From assembly GCA_900318115.1 (NCBI GenBank), contig ONJJ01000029.1, positions 1-41,991 of the forward strand: a stretch of DNA of 41,991 bases, written 5' to 3'. Shown here one piece after another: positions 24,334 to 34,000 of this stretch (its first letter is position 1; every line of letters starts with the position of its first letter). The notes beneath the pieces were generated by a model. That model was not told the origin of the DNA. It did not search any database and was given only the letters and a program-made list of their open reading frames with translations. Source of the DNA: an uncultured Prevotellaceae bacterium (GTDB lineage Bacteria; Bacteroidota; Bacteroidia; Bacteroidales; Bacteroidaceae). Made by a program: the position numbers and the translations under genes.

Positions 24334-24816
24334 ATGAATTCAAAGAAACTTTGGTTGATGGTGGTTACAGCCATCGTCGCTATTTGTGCCACCATGGTTG
24401 TCATGGAGGCTTGCGAGAAAGCTAATGCAAAGGAGGACGAACCCGCCGCAACGGAGGTGCAGTCCACAGAACTCATCCGTACGAGCAAGAGCTGGGACGG
24501 TGTTGAACTGCCCGACTACCTGCAGGGACGTCCTGAACTGGTGGCCGTGAAGTACGTATTCCCCGCAGGAAAGAAACTGGGATGGCACCACCACCCGGTG
24601 ATGAACTATGGTGTGCTGGTGCAGGGCGAACTGACCATCATCGGTCAGAACGGTCAGACGAAGGTGGTGCACGAAGGTGAGGCTGTGGTGGAAATGGTGA
24701 ATACCATTCATCATGGCGAGAACCGCGGCTCCAAGCCCGTCATCCTCTATATGTTCTATCTCGCACAGAAGGATATGCCGCTGGCTGTGCAGCACCCCGA
24801 AATCCCGCTCGAATAA
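24334..24816 (+). CDS. Exported cupin-domain protein
   Basis: 160-residue protein with an N-terminal hydrophobic signal segment (KLWLMVVTAIVAICATMVV, probable cleavage after ANA) and one cupin barrel. The metal-binding motif appears as GWHHHPVMNYGVLVQGELTI, and the second cupin motif as VVEMVNTIHHGENRGSKP. The ATG at 24334 is preferred. A TTG at 24325 in the same frame would only add three residues. Single cupins of this kind bind a divalent metal and include isomerases, dioxygenases and sensors, so the reaction cannot be assigned. The gene is followed by a strong terminator and appears to be co-transcribed with, or independent of, the kinase-like gene upstream. Confidence 0.85.
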   Translation: MNSKKLWLMVVTAIVAICATMVVMEACEKANAKEDEPAATEVQSTELIRTSKSWDGVELPDYLQGRPELVAVKYVFPAGKKLGWHHHPVMNYGVLVQGELTIIGQNGQTKVVHEGEAVVEMVNTIHHGENRGSKPVILYMFYLAQKDMPLAVQHPEIPLE

Positions 24817-24819
24817 AAG

Positions 24820-24860
24820 CCCTCCACTAACTCCCCCCCAGGGGGGAGGACTCGGAGAGG
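24820..24860. repeat. C-rich/G-rich palindromic segment (dispersed-repeat-like)
   Basis: CTCCCCCCCAGGGGGGAG (24831-24848) is a near-perfect inverted repeat flanked by CCCTCCACTAA on the left and GACTCGGAGAGG on the right. The left and right flanks are roughly complementary. Short C-run/G-run palindromes of this style are scattered between genes in many Bacteroidetes. It lies between the cupin stop and the terminator hairpin. Confidence 0.5.
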
Positions 24861-24873
24861 TTTGCAAAGTAAT

Positions 24874-24923
24874 CCGCGTAGTCCGTGGTCATTAATAAGA
24901 TCACGGACTACGCGGTTCTTTTT
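24874..24923 (+). terminator. Strong rho-independent terminator after the cupin gene
   Basis: CCGCGTAGTCCGTG (24874-24887) and CACGGACTACGCGG (24902-24915) form a perfect 14-pair stem that can extend by wobble pairs into the loop. It is followed by TTCTTTTT. The T-run is on the plus strand, so it ends the cupin transcript. It also separates it from the convergent M6 protease gene that ends at 24942. Confidence 0.9.
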
Positions 24924-24941
24924 ATTTCCACGTTTGTGGGG

Positions 24942-26513
24942 CTATCTGACGTTGACCACGCGGCCCTGGTGGATATAAAGTCCTGGGCGTGTGGGCTTTT
25001 CGCTGAAGCGGCGCCCGTCGAGGGTGTACCAATGGGATGATTGGGACAGGGGAGAGGTGGGGGCAACATCGCGGATGGAGGTGGAGATGTTGTCCTCGAA
25101 TTGGAATGATGCCAGGCCGGCGGTGTTGATAATCATTTGAGTGATGGGCTTGGACATCAGGCGTTGTCCGTCGGCGTTGGGATGGTTCAGCAGGGCTGCA
25201 GGCTCGGAGGTGTTGGTGAGCTCGCGGTTGAGCTTGAGGATGCTGTCGTTCTGGGTGTTCCAGAGGATATAGGGATAAGCCCAGTCCTTGGAATCTTTGG
25301 ATTCGAAACTGTTGGCGTGGAAGAGCTCATAGCGCTTTAGCACTGTACTGTTGACGGGCTGTATGGTCGATGTCCAGAGAGTTTCCTCAAAGTCCACATG
25401 GAAGATGAGCAAGCCTTGCCCGGGGAGGTCGCCGTCCCAACCTCGCTGCTGACGGTTCTCAATGATGTAGTATTCATCCTTGAATCCGTTGTTGCGGATG
25501 AGGTAAGCACAAGGTTCGTCCGACAAGGGTGGAATGTTGGTGAAGTGGCCGGATTCGGTGAGTTCGATGGGCGAGAGCCACCCCATCAGCCAGCGCTCGT
25601 GGGCGGAGTAGCCGCAGGGCCGGAATCCCTTGCCGTTGTAGAGCCCGTAGTCCATAATGTCCCATTCGCCCACGACGAGGTTGGAATCGTAGTAGTAGTC
25701 TGGAAACCCGAAGCAGTGGGAGTACTCGTGGCAGATGGTGCCGAAGGAGGTCTCGACGTTAGGGACCTGGATGATTTCCTGGACGCAGCAGTAGCTGTCA
25801 ATGCTGTAAACCTGGGTGCCCTGGACCATGGTGCGGCAGTCGCGATAGTCACCTGGAACTTCGGTCTGCAAGTCGAGGTGCTGGCTGAGCCACCACTGAT
25901 GGGGCCAGATGGAACTGTCGTCGCCTCCGGCATTCATGCCCTTGCCGGCGTAGATGATGAGCAACTGGTTGACAAAGGTGTCGCCGTCCCAGTCATAGGG
26001 ACTCCAGTCGATGCCTTGTTGCTGGAGCGCATCGATGATGTCATCGACCATGTACTGCGAGTTTTCGTCATCGTAGAGGGTGCTGCGATACTTGTGGCGT
26101 TTGCCGGGCAACTTCAGCATGACTAGGTCGAAGCGGAGGTCTAATTTTCCGTAGCTCTGGGCTTGGAAATAGTCGTGGATAGAGCCAATATAAGGTGCTT
26201 CGCTGAGGTGCTCCGCGTTGAAGATGCGATCCCACTTGGCCATCGTCGTGGCGTCGTCGTCCTGAAAGTCCAGGTCCTGGAACGATGCGAGCACGACGAG
26301 TTGATGGCGTGTGCCAATAAAGGTGTTCGTGCCGCGTTGCATAACGGGTGCATGCCTCAGGGAGGACTGGGGGCGGGGGGTGCCTGTCCGGCAGCTGCGC
26401 CGACGGATGGAATCGGTGGCCTGAACGTCCTGTGCAAGGGCGGCAGTCAACAGTGCCACCATGAAAATTATCTTCCGGACGATACTTCTTGTGTCCCTTG
26501 GTTGTGTGGTCAT
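24942..26513 (-). CDS. Secreted M6-family metalloprotease
   Basis: 523-residue exported zinc peptidase related to immune inhibitor A. A hydrophobic segment at about 14-29 with cleavage near AQDVQA serves as signal peptide. The zinc site is ICHEYSHCFGFPDYY with HEYSH at residues 262-266 and the following Gly and Asp of the M6 HExxHxxGxxD pattern. Upstream, YIGSIHDYFQAQSYGKLDL and the VVLASFQDLDF start match the M6 catalytic domain. The C-terminus (HWYTLDGRRFSEKPTRPGLY) is the truncated T9SS-like ending common in Prevotella exported proteins. The likely role is degradation of host or dietary proteins outside the cell. It is convergent with the cupin gene and has its own promoter element upstream. 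Confidence 0.9.
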   Translation of the reverse strand: MTTQPRDTRSIVRKIIFMVALLTAALAQDVQATDSIRRRSCRTGTPRPQSSLRHAPVMQRGTNTFIGTRHQLVVLASFQDLDFQDDDATTMAKWDRIFNAEHLSEAPYIGSIHDYFQAQSYGKLDLRFDLVMLKLPGKRHKYRSTLYDDENSQYMVDDIIDALQQQGIDWSPYDWDGDTFVNQLLIIYAGKGMNAGGDDSSIWPHQWWLSQHLDLQTEVPGDYRDCRTMVQGTQVYSIDSYCCVQEIIQVPNVETSFGTICHEYSHCFGFPDYYYDSNLVVGEWDIMDYGLYNGKGFRPCGYSAHERWLMGWLSPIELTESGHFTNIPPLSDEPCAYLIRNNGFKDEYYIIENRQQRGWDGDLPGQGLLIFHVDFEETLWTSTIQPVNSTVLKRYELFHANSFESKDSKDWAYPYILWNTQNDSILKLNRELTNTSEPAALLNHPNADGQRLMSKPITQMIINTAGLASFQFEDNISTSIRDVAPTSPLSQSSHWYTLDGRRFSEKPTRPGLYIHQGRVVNVR

Positions 26514-26539
26514 TTTCTGCGAGTCTTAGATTTTGGCTG

Positions 26540-26547
26540 CAAATATA
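26540..26547 (-). promoter_or_regulatory. Probable -7 element of the M6 protease gene
   Basis: On the minus strand TATATTTG fits TAnnTTTG exactly and lies 27 bases before the start codon. A TTTG at the expected -33 distance is not visible, so this is a partial match. Confidence 0.45.
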
Positions 26548-26580
26548 CAAAAACTTACGCAAAAAATCCCCTATTTACTC

Positions 26581-26600
26581 AAAAAAGCGTCCTCGGGGAC
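26581..26600 (-). terminator. Short candidate terminator after the GxGYxYP gene
   Basis: On the minus strand GTCC, CCGA, GGAC then GCTTTTTT follow the stop of the upstream gene by 24 bases. The stem has only four pairs, so it would be weak. Confidence 0.35.
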
Positions 26601-26624
26601 CAATTCGGCAGGTCTTTGTACTGC

Positions 26625-28775
26625 TTAGTGCGCTCCATAGACCTCGATATCGCCGATACGGACGAATCCGTCGGCCCCGCCTTGAGTGACGGTCACACGT
26701 AGGTAGCGGGCCTTGATGGGGGGGATGGTGACATCGGTCACGGGGAGGGTGTTGCGTGTGTAGGTGCCTCCGTTGGTCCATGTCTCTCCGTCGAGGCTCG
26801 TCTCGACAATGAAGTCGCGGTTGTTGAGTTCGGCTTCCAGTCCGCCAGCCTCGGCGTGGCGCAGGACGTAGCGGCTGATGTCATACGGCTCCTTGAAGTC
26901 GAGCTGCACCCAGGCGGCATCGTCGGCGGCTCGGGAGACCCACATATAGCCCTCGGAGGGGGTGCCGTTGGCGGCGTACTTTACGCTGGTGCGGGTGGGT
27001 GAGGAGGTAATCTGCATATCCTGCAGCAGGGTGAGGTTGAAGGGCAGGTGGTGGGCTTCGTTGTAGTAGCTGAACCAGTGGTCGGCACGGACGATGGAAA
27101 CGTTGTCGGGGGAGAGCGTGTTGAGGCGGTCCTTCAGAGCCACGAGTTTGTCGGGACCGGCATCCCAGACGGTGGCCTGCCCGGTGACGAACATAGGTTC
27201 GGAGGCTTTGAAGTTCTTGATGTCGCGGTTGAAGAAATCGGAGATGACGTCCACGCCGCTGGCGTAGCAGGGGTACTGCACGGCAATGGGGAGCCACTGT
27301 GCCTGCACCTTGGTGGTGAGTCGCCCGCTCTGGCGTTCCCAGTCGTTGATGGTGAGGCCATAGAGGTAGGGGCAGTTGTCAGCGTAGGCGTTGCGCTGCG
27401 AGTTGCTGATGTCATCCCAGATGGTGATCACGCGCAGACCGGTCTTTTCGAGGTAGCGCTGGGTGAGTTGGGTGTAGGGGGTGATAGTCTTGGTGGACGT
27501 GGAAGGGGCGTAGTAGCGGGCATTGTGCGCATCGTAGGGCATGGCGTAGCCCACTCCGGAGGGTCCGCTGACGAAGCAGTCGTTGGTGGATGCCTTGCCG
27601 TAGTAGTGGTTGAGCATGGCTGGCGAGAAGTCTGCCAGGGCGGGGCTGATGGTCCAGTTCAAGGGCATCTGTCCGCGGCCGCCCTGCTCGAAGATCTTGG
27701 CCATGGCGTGCTGGCAGTACTGGATATTGTCGCCGTCGCTGATGTACACGGCAGCGTAGATTTTGTTTTCCAGTTTGGGGCGCTTGGGCACGGGGGCGAT
27801 TCTGACGTTCTTGTTGACAGCGCTATAGACGGTGGTGTTCTCGAAGAAGTCTGCGGGTATGGTGGAAAGGCCGTACTTGGTAGCTTCGCCCACTCCGGAA
27901 CGTTCCTCGGGGTACCAGCCCAGCACGATGTCCCTGCCGGGAGTCATGTCCTTGAGGAATTTGTCGAGCAGCTGGCGCTCGCTGGCGTTGCGGGGATCGA
28001 GCCACACACAGGCCGAGCCGCAGGCAGCGCCGATATCGTGGACATAAGGGATATTGGGCCGTTCGCTGATGAGCAGGCGGTGGTTGCAGCGGTCCCAATA
28101 GTTGTCGTAGAGGTATTTGTAAACGGCCACAGTGGTGTTCTGCGTCAGGGGTGTCAGGTCTTCGATGACGGGAAAGTCCAATCCGTTGGAGATGAGTTTG
28201 GAGCGAATCTCAGCCGTGACGGGTAGCAGGCGGTCCAGTCCGGCGATAGTCACGGCGAGGTTGGCATAGTGGCTGCTGAGCTGGTTGCTGTAAAGCACCA
28301 GTCCCCGGATTTCTTCCCTGAAGAGCTTGACCAGGTCGTAGGGTTTGGAGGAGGCGACGGCTGCAGTGCGCAGGCTGTGAGCCGTGGGCCAGGTGCTCTG
28401 GGGCTCCTCGTTGTGGTTGTAGAGGAGTATGCGTGGCTGAGTGCGGTTGACGATGCCCTGCAGGGCGCAGAACATCACGCGCTCGTCGTCGCTGAGTCTG
28501 GCGGTGTTCATGTCCAAGGTGCGGACGGTCGCGGGTGGTAGGAAATGGGGCAGCAGACGATCTTCGGGCCAACATAGGTCGCCTGCCTCGAGGATGCGCT
28601 GGCCATTGCTGTTAAGGTTATAGACAGTGTCCACGAAGGTGATTTTCTCCAGTTCGCTCACTTCGGTGCGGATTTCAGCGCCGTTGGTGAGCCGCATGAT
28701 CATTGTGGTGGGTTGCTGGGCCAAGAGCTGTGTCGTGGTCAAGAGGACGGTGCCCAGTAGGAGTATCTTTTTCAT
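26625..28775 (-). CDS. Secreted GxGYxYP-family protein with C-terminal discoidin (F5/8) domain
   Basis: 716-residue exported protein. The ATG at 28775 gives a clean signal peptide (MKKILLLGTVLLTTTQLLAQ). A longer frame to 28847 adds residues that do not look secreted. After a short module ending ELEKITF (residues 24-47) comes the GxGYxYP putative glycoside-hydrolase region (PF14323). Its name motif reads GVGYAMP at about 407-413, so the second tyrosine is methionine. Residues about 596-716 form an F5/8 type C (discoidin) carbohydrate-binding domain (AWVQLDFKEPYDISRYVLRH and ARYLRVTVTQGGADG). A polysaccharide-degrading or glycan-binding role outside the cell is likely. Catalytic residues are not established for this family. 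It lies 31 bases after a small secreted protein gene. Confidence 0.87.
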   Translation of the reverse strand: MKKILLLGTVLLTTTQLLAQQPTTMIMRLTNGAEIRTEVSELEKITFVDTVYNLNSNGQRILEAGDLCWPEDRLLPHFLPPATVRTLDMNTARLSDDERVMFCALQGIVNRTQPRILLYNHNEEPQSTWPTAHSLRTAAVASSKPYDLVKLFREEIRGLVLYSNQLSSHYANLAVTIAGLDRLLPVTAEIRSKLISNGLDFPVIEDLTPLTQNTTVAVYKYLYDNYWDRCNHRLLISERPNIPYVHDIGAACGSACVWLDPRNASERQLLDKFLKDMTPGRDIVLGWYPEERSGVGEATKYGLSTIPADFFENTTVYSAVNKNVRIAPVPKRPKLENKIYAAVYISDGDNIQYCQHAMAKIFEQGGRGQMPLNWTISPALADFSPAMLNHYYGKASTNDCFVSGPSGVGYAMPYDAHNARYYAPSTSTKTITPYTQLTQRYLEKTGLRVITIWDDISNSQRNAYADNCPYLYGLTINDWERQSGRLTTKVQAQWLPIAVQYPCYASGVDVISDFFNRDIKNFKASEPMFVTGQATVWDAGPDKLVALKDRLNTLSPDNVSIVRADHWFSYYNEAHHLPFNLTLLQDMQITSSPTRTSVKYAANGTPSEGYMWVSRAADDAAWVQLDFKEPYDISRYVLRHAEAGGLEAELNNRDFIVETSLDGETWTNGGTYTRNTLPVTDVTIPPIKARYLRVTVTQGGADGFVRIGDIEVYGAH

Positions 28776-28806
28776 TTGGCAGAGTGGTCTGAAGGTTGGT
28801 GTGAAG

Positions 28807-29364
28807 TTATAAGCGGATTTTGGTGGAGAAGGTGCCCACCTTGACAATGAATACGCCCGGGCCCAATGTGGAGCGGCTCAGGCGCAACTGCCCGCCCCGG
28901 ACGGGTGGGGTGGGGAGCATACGGCCATCGAGTGAATAGACGTGCGGCGTGGTGCCCAGAGGAATATTCCGGAGCAGCGCACCGCCCTCCTGCAGCACAC
29001 AGGCGAAACCTTGGGGGGCGCTGACGGAGGTGATGTCGGTGCCCTTGTTGAAAAGGATTTCTGCGATGTCGGTAATCTCAAATTGCATGGTATCACCCGA
29101 CTGAGGCTTCACGGTGAGTTTGCCGCTGGTGAGTGTCACCACGGGCGTGGTCTCGAAAAGCACCGCTACCGTCTGGCCGCCGAGGGTATTCACCTGAAAA
29201 CCTTGTTCGGCTGCATCGATGGCGAGGAACGTGATCTGCTTCACGTCGGCCACGCGGGTAGCGCTGACGGTGCCGTCCTTCTTCTGGACTTTCATGACTT
29301 TTTCTTGCGCCTGTGTCATCAGGGCACCTGAGAGCAGGGTTGCTAAGACAAATAATTTTTTCAT
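28807..29364 (-). CDS. Small secreted protein with T9SS-like C-terminal sorting domain
   Basis: 185 residues with a signal peptide (MKKLFVLATLLSGALMTQAQ). A module of about 24 residues with the pattern basic/hydrophobic, DG, hydrophobic, ITF appears twice, at about 23-46 (ending VADVKQITF) and 82-105 (ending ITDIAEILF). The last 50 residues (HVYSLDGRML ... GVFIVKVGTFSTKIRL) fit the type A sorting domain of the type IX secretion system, so the mature protein may be exported to the cell surface. No enzymatic domain is visible. It shares its N-terminal module with the adjacent GxGYxYP protein and is probably in the same transcript. Confidence 0.8.
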   Translation of the reverse strand: MKKLFVLATLLSGALMTQAQEKVMKVQKKDGTVSATRVADVKQITFLAIDAAEQGFQVNTLGGQTVAVLFETTPVVTLTSGKLTVKPQSGDTMQFEITDIAEILFNKGTDITSVSAPQGFACVLQEGGALLRNIPLGTTPHVYSLDGRMLPTPPVRGGQLRLSRSTLGPGVFIVKVGTFSTKIRL

Positions 29365-29465
29365 AATCTTGATGGGCTATCTTTTTGTGGTTCTTTAGGC
29401 ATGTCCTCTATTAGATTGTCATTTATATGGGATGTGCAGTAGTTCACTGGCGATGATGAATCCGT

Positions 29466-31061
29466 TTACTTCATGAGGAAGGGTTGGAGCTCGCGGGCCA
29501 TGACTTTGTCGTAGCCGTAGCGGTCTGGGTAGGTCTCCACGGTCCCGGTGGCGGGGTTGGGGTAGGCTGTGAAGTAGGTGATGCAGACGGGCACTCGGGG
29601 TGTTACCTCGTGGTAGGAGATGAGTCGCAGTGGCTGCGGCGGTGTGTAGGTGGGGTCCTCGCGTTGGCGCTGCTTCAGTTTCAGGAGGTATTTGCGTCCG
29701 CGGTCGGATTCTGGCGGGAGATCCATGGAGAGACGCAGGCGGTCGAGGGTCCAGTCGTCTGCCTCTGGCAGCAGAAAAGCGGCGAGGTCGAAGGGTCGCT
29801 GGACGCGGATGCAACCATGGGAAAGGGTGCGTCGCTCGCGCTGGAAGGCGCTGGGGTTGTTGGTGTCGTGGAGGTAAATGGCAAAGTCGTTGGGGAAGCG
29901 GAAGACGATGCGTCCGAGGCTGTTGCCTCGACCGCTGTGCTGTCCCACGCGCAGGCTGCCGCTTCGCAGTTGTTCGGCGGTGACGCGGCGGGGTGCGAGG
30001 GTATCGCCGGTGGAGCGTTGGACAATGTAGTAGCGATTGCGGGCGAAGTAGGCAGAGTCGCCAGCGTGGCGGGTGAGCTCGTTGCGGACAATGTTCTGGG
30101 GCACAATCCAGTCGGGGTTGACCTGCATGTGGCTGATGGAGCTTTGGAGCAGGGGTGTCTTGGTGAGGACGCTGCCGCAGCAGATGCGCATAGTCATCAC
30201 GGAGTCGGGCGCGATGGCCCATAGCTGCTGGGCAGGGATATTCACAAAGATGCGGCGTCCCTCTGTGGCGGGCTGGGGCATCTGCCAGCGCAGGCGTTCG
30301 AGGTTGATGGCGAGGGTACGACGTTCTTCGGGATCCTTGGCTTGTTCGAGTTTCTGGCTGAGGGTCTGGTAGATAGAACCTGTGGGAATCGACTGCCGGA
30401 GGTAGTCCATACGCAGGCTGGGAGCTGTGAGGTTACCCAGCGAGGCATCATAGTCGGGGGCTTGCGGGTCGTAGTCGAAGAGGCGTGCGTAGTCAGGACT
30501 TCCCACCTTGTAGTCGAGGCGGTTGAAAAGTCGTGCGGGGCGCAGGAAACCGAAGCGAAGTCCTGTGGTGTAGCGGAGATACGCCCGGGAGAGGTGGTAA
30601 TCTAATCTGGGCAGGAGTTCGTTGATGTCCACTCCAAGGGAGTCGAAGGCGAGCCGATGTACAATTTCGAGGTCGCGGGCTATCTGGGGAACGAAGAAGG
30701 CCGCGCTGTCCAGTCCCTGGCGCGGCAGTTGAAGGCGCAGGTGAGAAAGGAGAGAATCCGCGTCGGGTGAGACCCCCATGCGCGAAGACCAAAGAAACGC
30801 GGGCGGGTCGGAGGGGTGGTCTGCGAGGATTTGTTGATAGTGCTGACGCACGGTCTGGTCTGCCCGCCAGTGGGAGGTGTCGGCCTGGAGCACTTGCTGC
30901 AGGCTATGGCGCAGCTGCAGGGTGTCGAGCCTATAGACATAAGTGCCGAAAGCAGAGCGGTCGGCCTCATCGGCCTGCTTCAAGTCGGCGCAGGCACCGA
31001 GGAGCAGCAGGAACGATAGAAGGCAGAGGCTTATGCATTGTTGTTGGCGGAACCGGAACAT
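29466..31061 (-). CDS. Lipoprotein L,D-transpeptidase (YkuD/YcbB-like)
   Basis: 531-residue predicted lipoprotein (lipobox LGAC, Cys24) with an N-terminal scaffold domain like that of YcbB/LdtD and a YkuD catalytic domain. The catalytic motif SHGCIRV places the nucleophile at about Cys417. Before it, IFVNIPAQQLWAI and MRICCGS match the start of the YkuD fold. Such enzymes form 3-3 cross-links in peptidoglycan or attach proteins to it, in the periplasm. The length is typical of the large YcbB group. It starts 26 bases after the CotH protein stop. The final 30 residues (from YPNPATGTVETYPDRYG) are an extra tail without known function. Confidence 0.92.
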   Translation of the reverse strand: MFRFRQQQCISLCLLSFLLLLGACADLKQADEADRSAFGTYVYRLDTLQLRHSLQQVLQADTSHWRADQTVRQHYQQILADHPSDPPAFLWSSRMGVSPDADSLLSHLRLQLPRQGLDSAAFFVPQIARDLEIVHRLAFDSLGVDINELLPRLDYHLSRAYLRYTTGLRFGFLRPARLFNRLDYKVGSPDYARLFDYDPQAPDYDASLGNLTAPSLRMDYLRQSIPTGSIYQTLSQKLEQAKDPEERRTLAINLERLRWQMPQPATEGRRIFVNIPAQQLWAIAPDSVMTMRICCGSVLTKTPLLQSSISHMQVNPDWIVPQNIVRNELTRHAGDSAYFARNRYYIVQRSTGDTLAPRRVTAEQLRSGSLRVGQHSGRGNSLGRIVFRFPNDFAIYLHDTNNPSAFQRERRTLSHGCIRVQRPFDLAAFLLPEADDWTLDRLRLSMDLPPESDRGRKYLLKLKQRQREDPTYTPPQPLRLISYHEVTPRVPVCITYFTAYPNPATGTVETYPDRYGYDKVMARELQPFLMK

Positions 31062-31087
31062 GGCGTGGCGGATGAGGGAGGATGGGA

Positions 31088-34000
31088 TTAAGGAACAATC
31101 ATCTTGCGGCTACGGCCATTGGTGAAACGCACGACGTAAATGCCAGAGCGCAGGGAGGCCGTGTCGGTGCCTGCGAAGACACCAGAGAGCGAATAGATGG
31201 CCTGAATCTTTCCGTCGAGGGGCTGGCTGGCGAAATCCTTATCCTCCAGAATGCCTGTCTGGACACCCTCATCGGTGCCGATGGCGAGGTCGTAGGTGCG
31301 CAGGGAGTTCGGTGTACCGATCGTGGGGCGTTGCATGAGGTAGAAGGTGTTGGCCCCATCAGGGTAGCGTCCCACGGACTGGTCGCCAGCGTGAGCCTGG
31401 TAGGTGAGGGCGTCGGCGAAGGTGGATAGCTCGGGGTGCTGGCGGAAGTATTCCTGGTTGGCAGCCACGAATTCGTCGGAGGAGCTGATGAGCACCACGG
31501 AACCGTCGGTGTTCGAGAGCTTGAAGGGAGTGTGGAGCTGGCTCTTGTCCTCGAGTTTATCGGCCCAGAGGACAAGGTGACCATGGGCGGGCACAATGGT
31601 GTTAAGTGGCGAGGTGGTGGGAATCTGGTACTTGAAGGGTTGACTGAGGTCGTCGCTGACGTAGAGTCCGGCCACGTTTAGGTCGGCGTCGGTGGTGTTG
31701 TAGAGCTCGAACCAGTCGTTCTTCTTGAAGTAGTCATTGATGAACACCGTGTTGCCGGCGCCCACCTCATTGACCTTGATGGGAGCGGCAATGGCGTCGA
31801 GTCTCTGGTCGTCGGGCAGGGGTTGGAAGACAGCCGTCAGGCCATAGTTGCCGGGGTCTCCGAGCTGTTGGAGGGTAATTTCGGAGCCCACGCTGTTCTC
31901 GACCAACTGATAGGAACCGCGAGAGAGCACGGCGCCGAAGTAGATGTCGCTGGAGCCGGCGGAGGTGTTGTGAACCTCCACGGCGATGACGTTCTTGCCC
32001 GTTCGGAGCATGGACAGCGGAATGTTGATGGTGCCCTGGTAGGCCGTGTTGCCCTCGTAGGTGGTGGAGTAGGTGTCGTAGGTGACCTTGCCTTCCGGCA
32101 TGTGGTAGCGGGTGAGTTCCTGCCCGTTGACGTAGATGATACATCCATCATCGACAAAGTACTTGAGTTGGAAGGCGTCGAGGCCCTCCGTCAGTTTATC
32201 GTTGATGTAGAAGACCCGTCGGAAGTAATAAGTGGGTCGTTTCTGACTGGCATCTTCGCCGTAGTCAAGGGTGGTTGTGTAGTCGGCAGCTCCGGCTTCG
32301 ATGCCCACGGTACCGTAGCCGTAGGGCCCTTTGGCGCTGGTGGTCCAGTCTGAGTTGGTGGTGAAGGAGATACCTTTCCAGTCCTCACCGTCGAGCGAGC
32401 CTTGGTCGTAGTACGTCCAGATATTGTTCAGGCTGATGAGCTCGCGCTCGTTGGTGATGGTGCCGTCAGACTTCCATCCGGCAAAGGTGTAGCCGGCGGG
32501 TGCTTCCACCTGGATGGTGGCGGGAGCAAAGAGCGGACCGGAGAACCGGCCAGTGGGTACTTCCTGGTCGTTGATGCGAATGGTGGCACTGGGCAGTTCG
32601 GAAGAAATGGTTATGTTGTATGGTGCATCCAGACCCAGATAGTTCCGCAGGCTGTTGATGCGGGCAGAGCGTTCGTTAGCGCTGGTGATGTGGTTTATCA
32701 GGCTGTTGGCCGATCCCCATGGCGAGCGCCCTTCCCAGCTGAGTGCCGTGGAGGATTGATTGGCCAATTCGTTGATGATGGCTTGGCTGCGTTCGGGTTC
32801 GAAGACACTGCCTCCGACGATACAATAGGCATCAATGAACTTCTTCTTGAAGGACTCAATCTGGAGCATATTCAGGAAGATATCAATGAGGTAGTTCTTG
32901 CCGTTGCTGAAGCGCGAGTCGTTGAGGTGTCCTTGCAGGCGGCTGACCATGTCGGTGTATGCGAAGCCGGCGTCCTTATCCATCAGCACGAGGTGGAACT
33001 TGCCGCCGTCGGCTCGCGAGCGGAATCCCTTGACGTTGTTGCAGTTCGTGAGCCAGTCGGAGCACCCGATGTAGCATCCTGCTGCCATGAAATTGGTAAA
33101 TTCATCGATGTCCACGATGCTGCAGATGTCCTCGAGAACGGTTTTGTCGTTGGGGTAATCCACAGCTTCTTTGGCCCACTTCACCCACTGTAGCATGGCC
33201 TTGTTGTCGCCTGACTTCTGGTAGTAGCCCTGCACGGCATTAATCTCAAACTCGTCAACTTCTTCCTTGTCGATGCCGTAGTTGCTGTAGCTGAGGTTCT
33301 TATTGGCCGGTTCACGGATATTGAAGGTGAACTGGAACTTGCCGTTGAAGAAGACGTGTGCTGGTTGTGTGTCCTGACAATCGACATAGAATCCGCTGCG
33401 GATGATGATCTGCTGAATGGCGGCATCGATGATGCGGCTGTTGGTGTCGTTGCCACCGTTGCGCACCTGCAGGGCCTTGTTCTTGATATATGGCTTGTTC
33501 CTCTGGAAGAAGGGGTAGGGCAGGAAGTTTGCGCCCTCGTATTGCTTCACGGCCTTGAGGCGGAAGGACGTACAGCCAGGGACGAAATGGCGGCTCCATC
33601 CGCCGCACACTTCGAAGTCCGTCTCCTGGTTGATTGCGCAGAGGCTGTAGTTGCCATCAGCATCAGGCACGAAGTACTCGAAGTTGACAGGTCGCTCCCA
33701 ACTGCGGTTCTTGTTGCTGTTGTCTTTGTTGTTGCCGGAGATGCCGTTGGTGCCATCGACGTAAACACCGATCTTGTTGTCGTAGAGGTTGTCCTCGTTG
33801 GTAACGACGGAGATGATGGGGAGGTAGTAGTCGCGATCCTTATAAAGGAACGAGCGCGTGACGACGGAGCTGGGCAGATATCCGTCGCGGAAGAGGCGGA
33901 AGCGATAGACGGTGTTCTGGCCCGCTTGCACTTGGAACTGCCCGGAGAGGCTGCGTCGGCCGTGGGCCAGGGTGGGCGTGCTGCCATCGGTGGTGTAGTA

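Noticed and set aside
24831-24848. C-run/G-run palindrome as a terminator of the cupin gene
   Set aside because: No T-run follows, and a much stronger terminator stem lies 26 bases downstream.
27048-28226. 392-codon open frame on the plus strand
   Set aside because: Antisense to the GxGYxYP gene, with Val/Gly-rich composition and no motif or signal. The minus-strand frame has recognisable domains.
29419-30222. 267-codon minus-strand frame rich in Arg, Pro and His
   Set aside because: It is a shifted frame of the L,D-transpeptidase gene with shadow composition.
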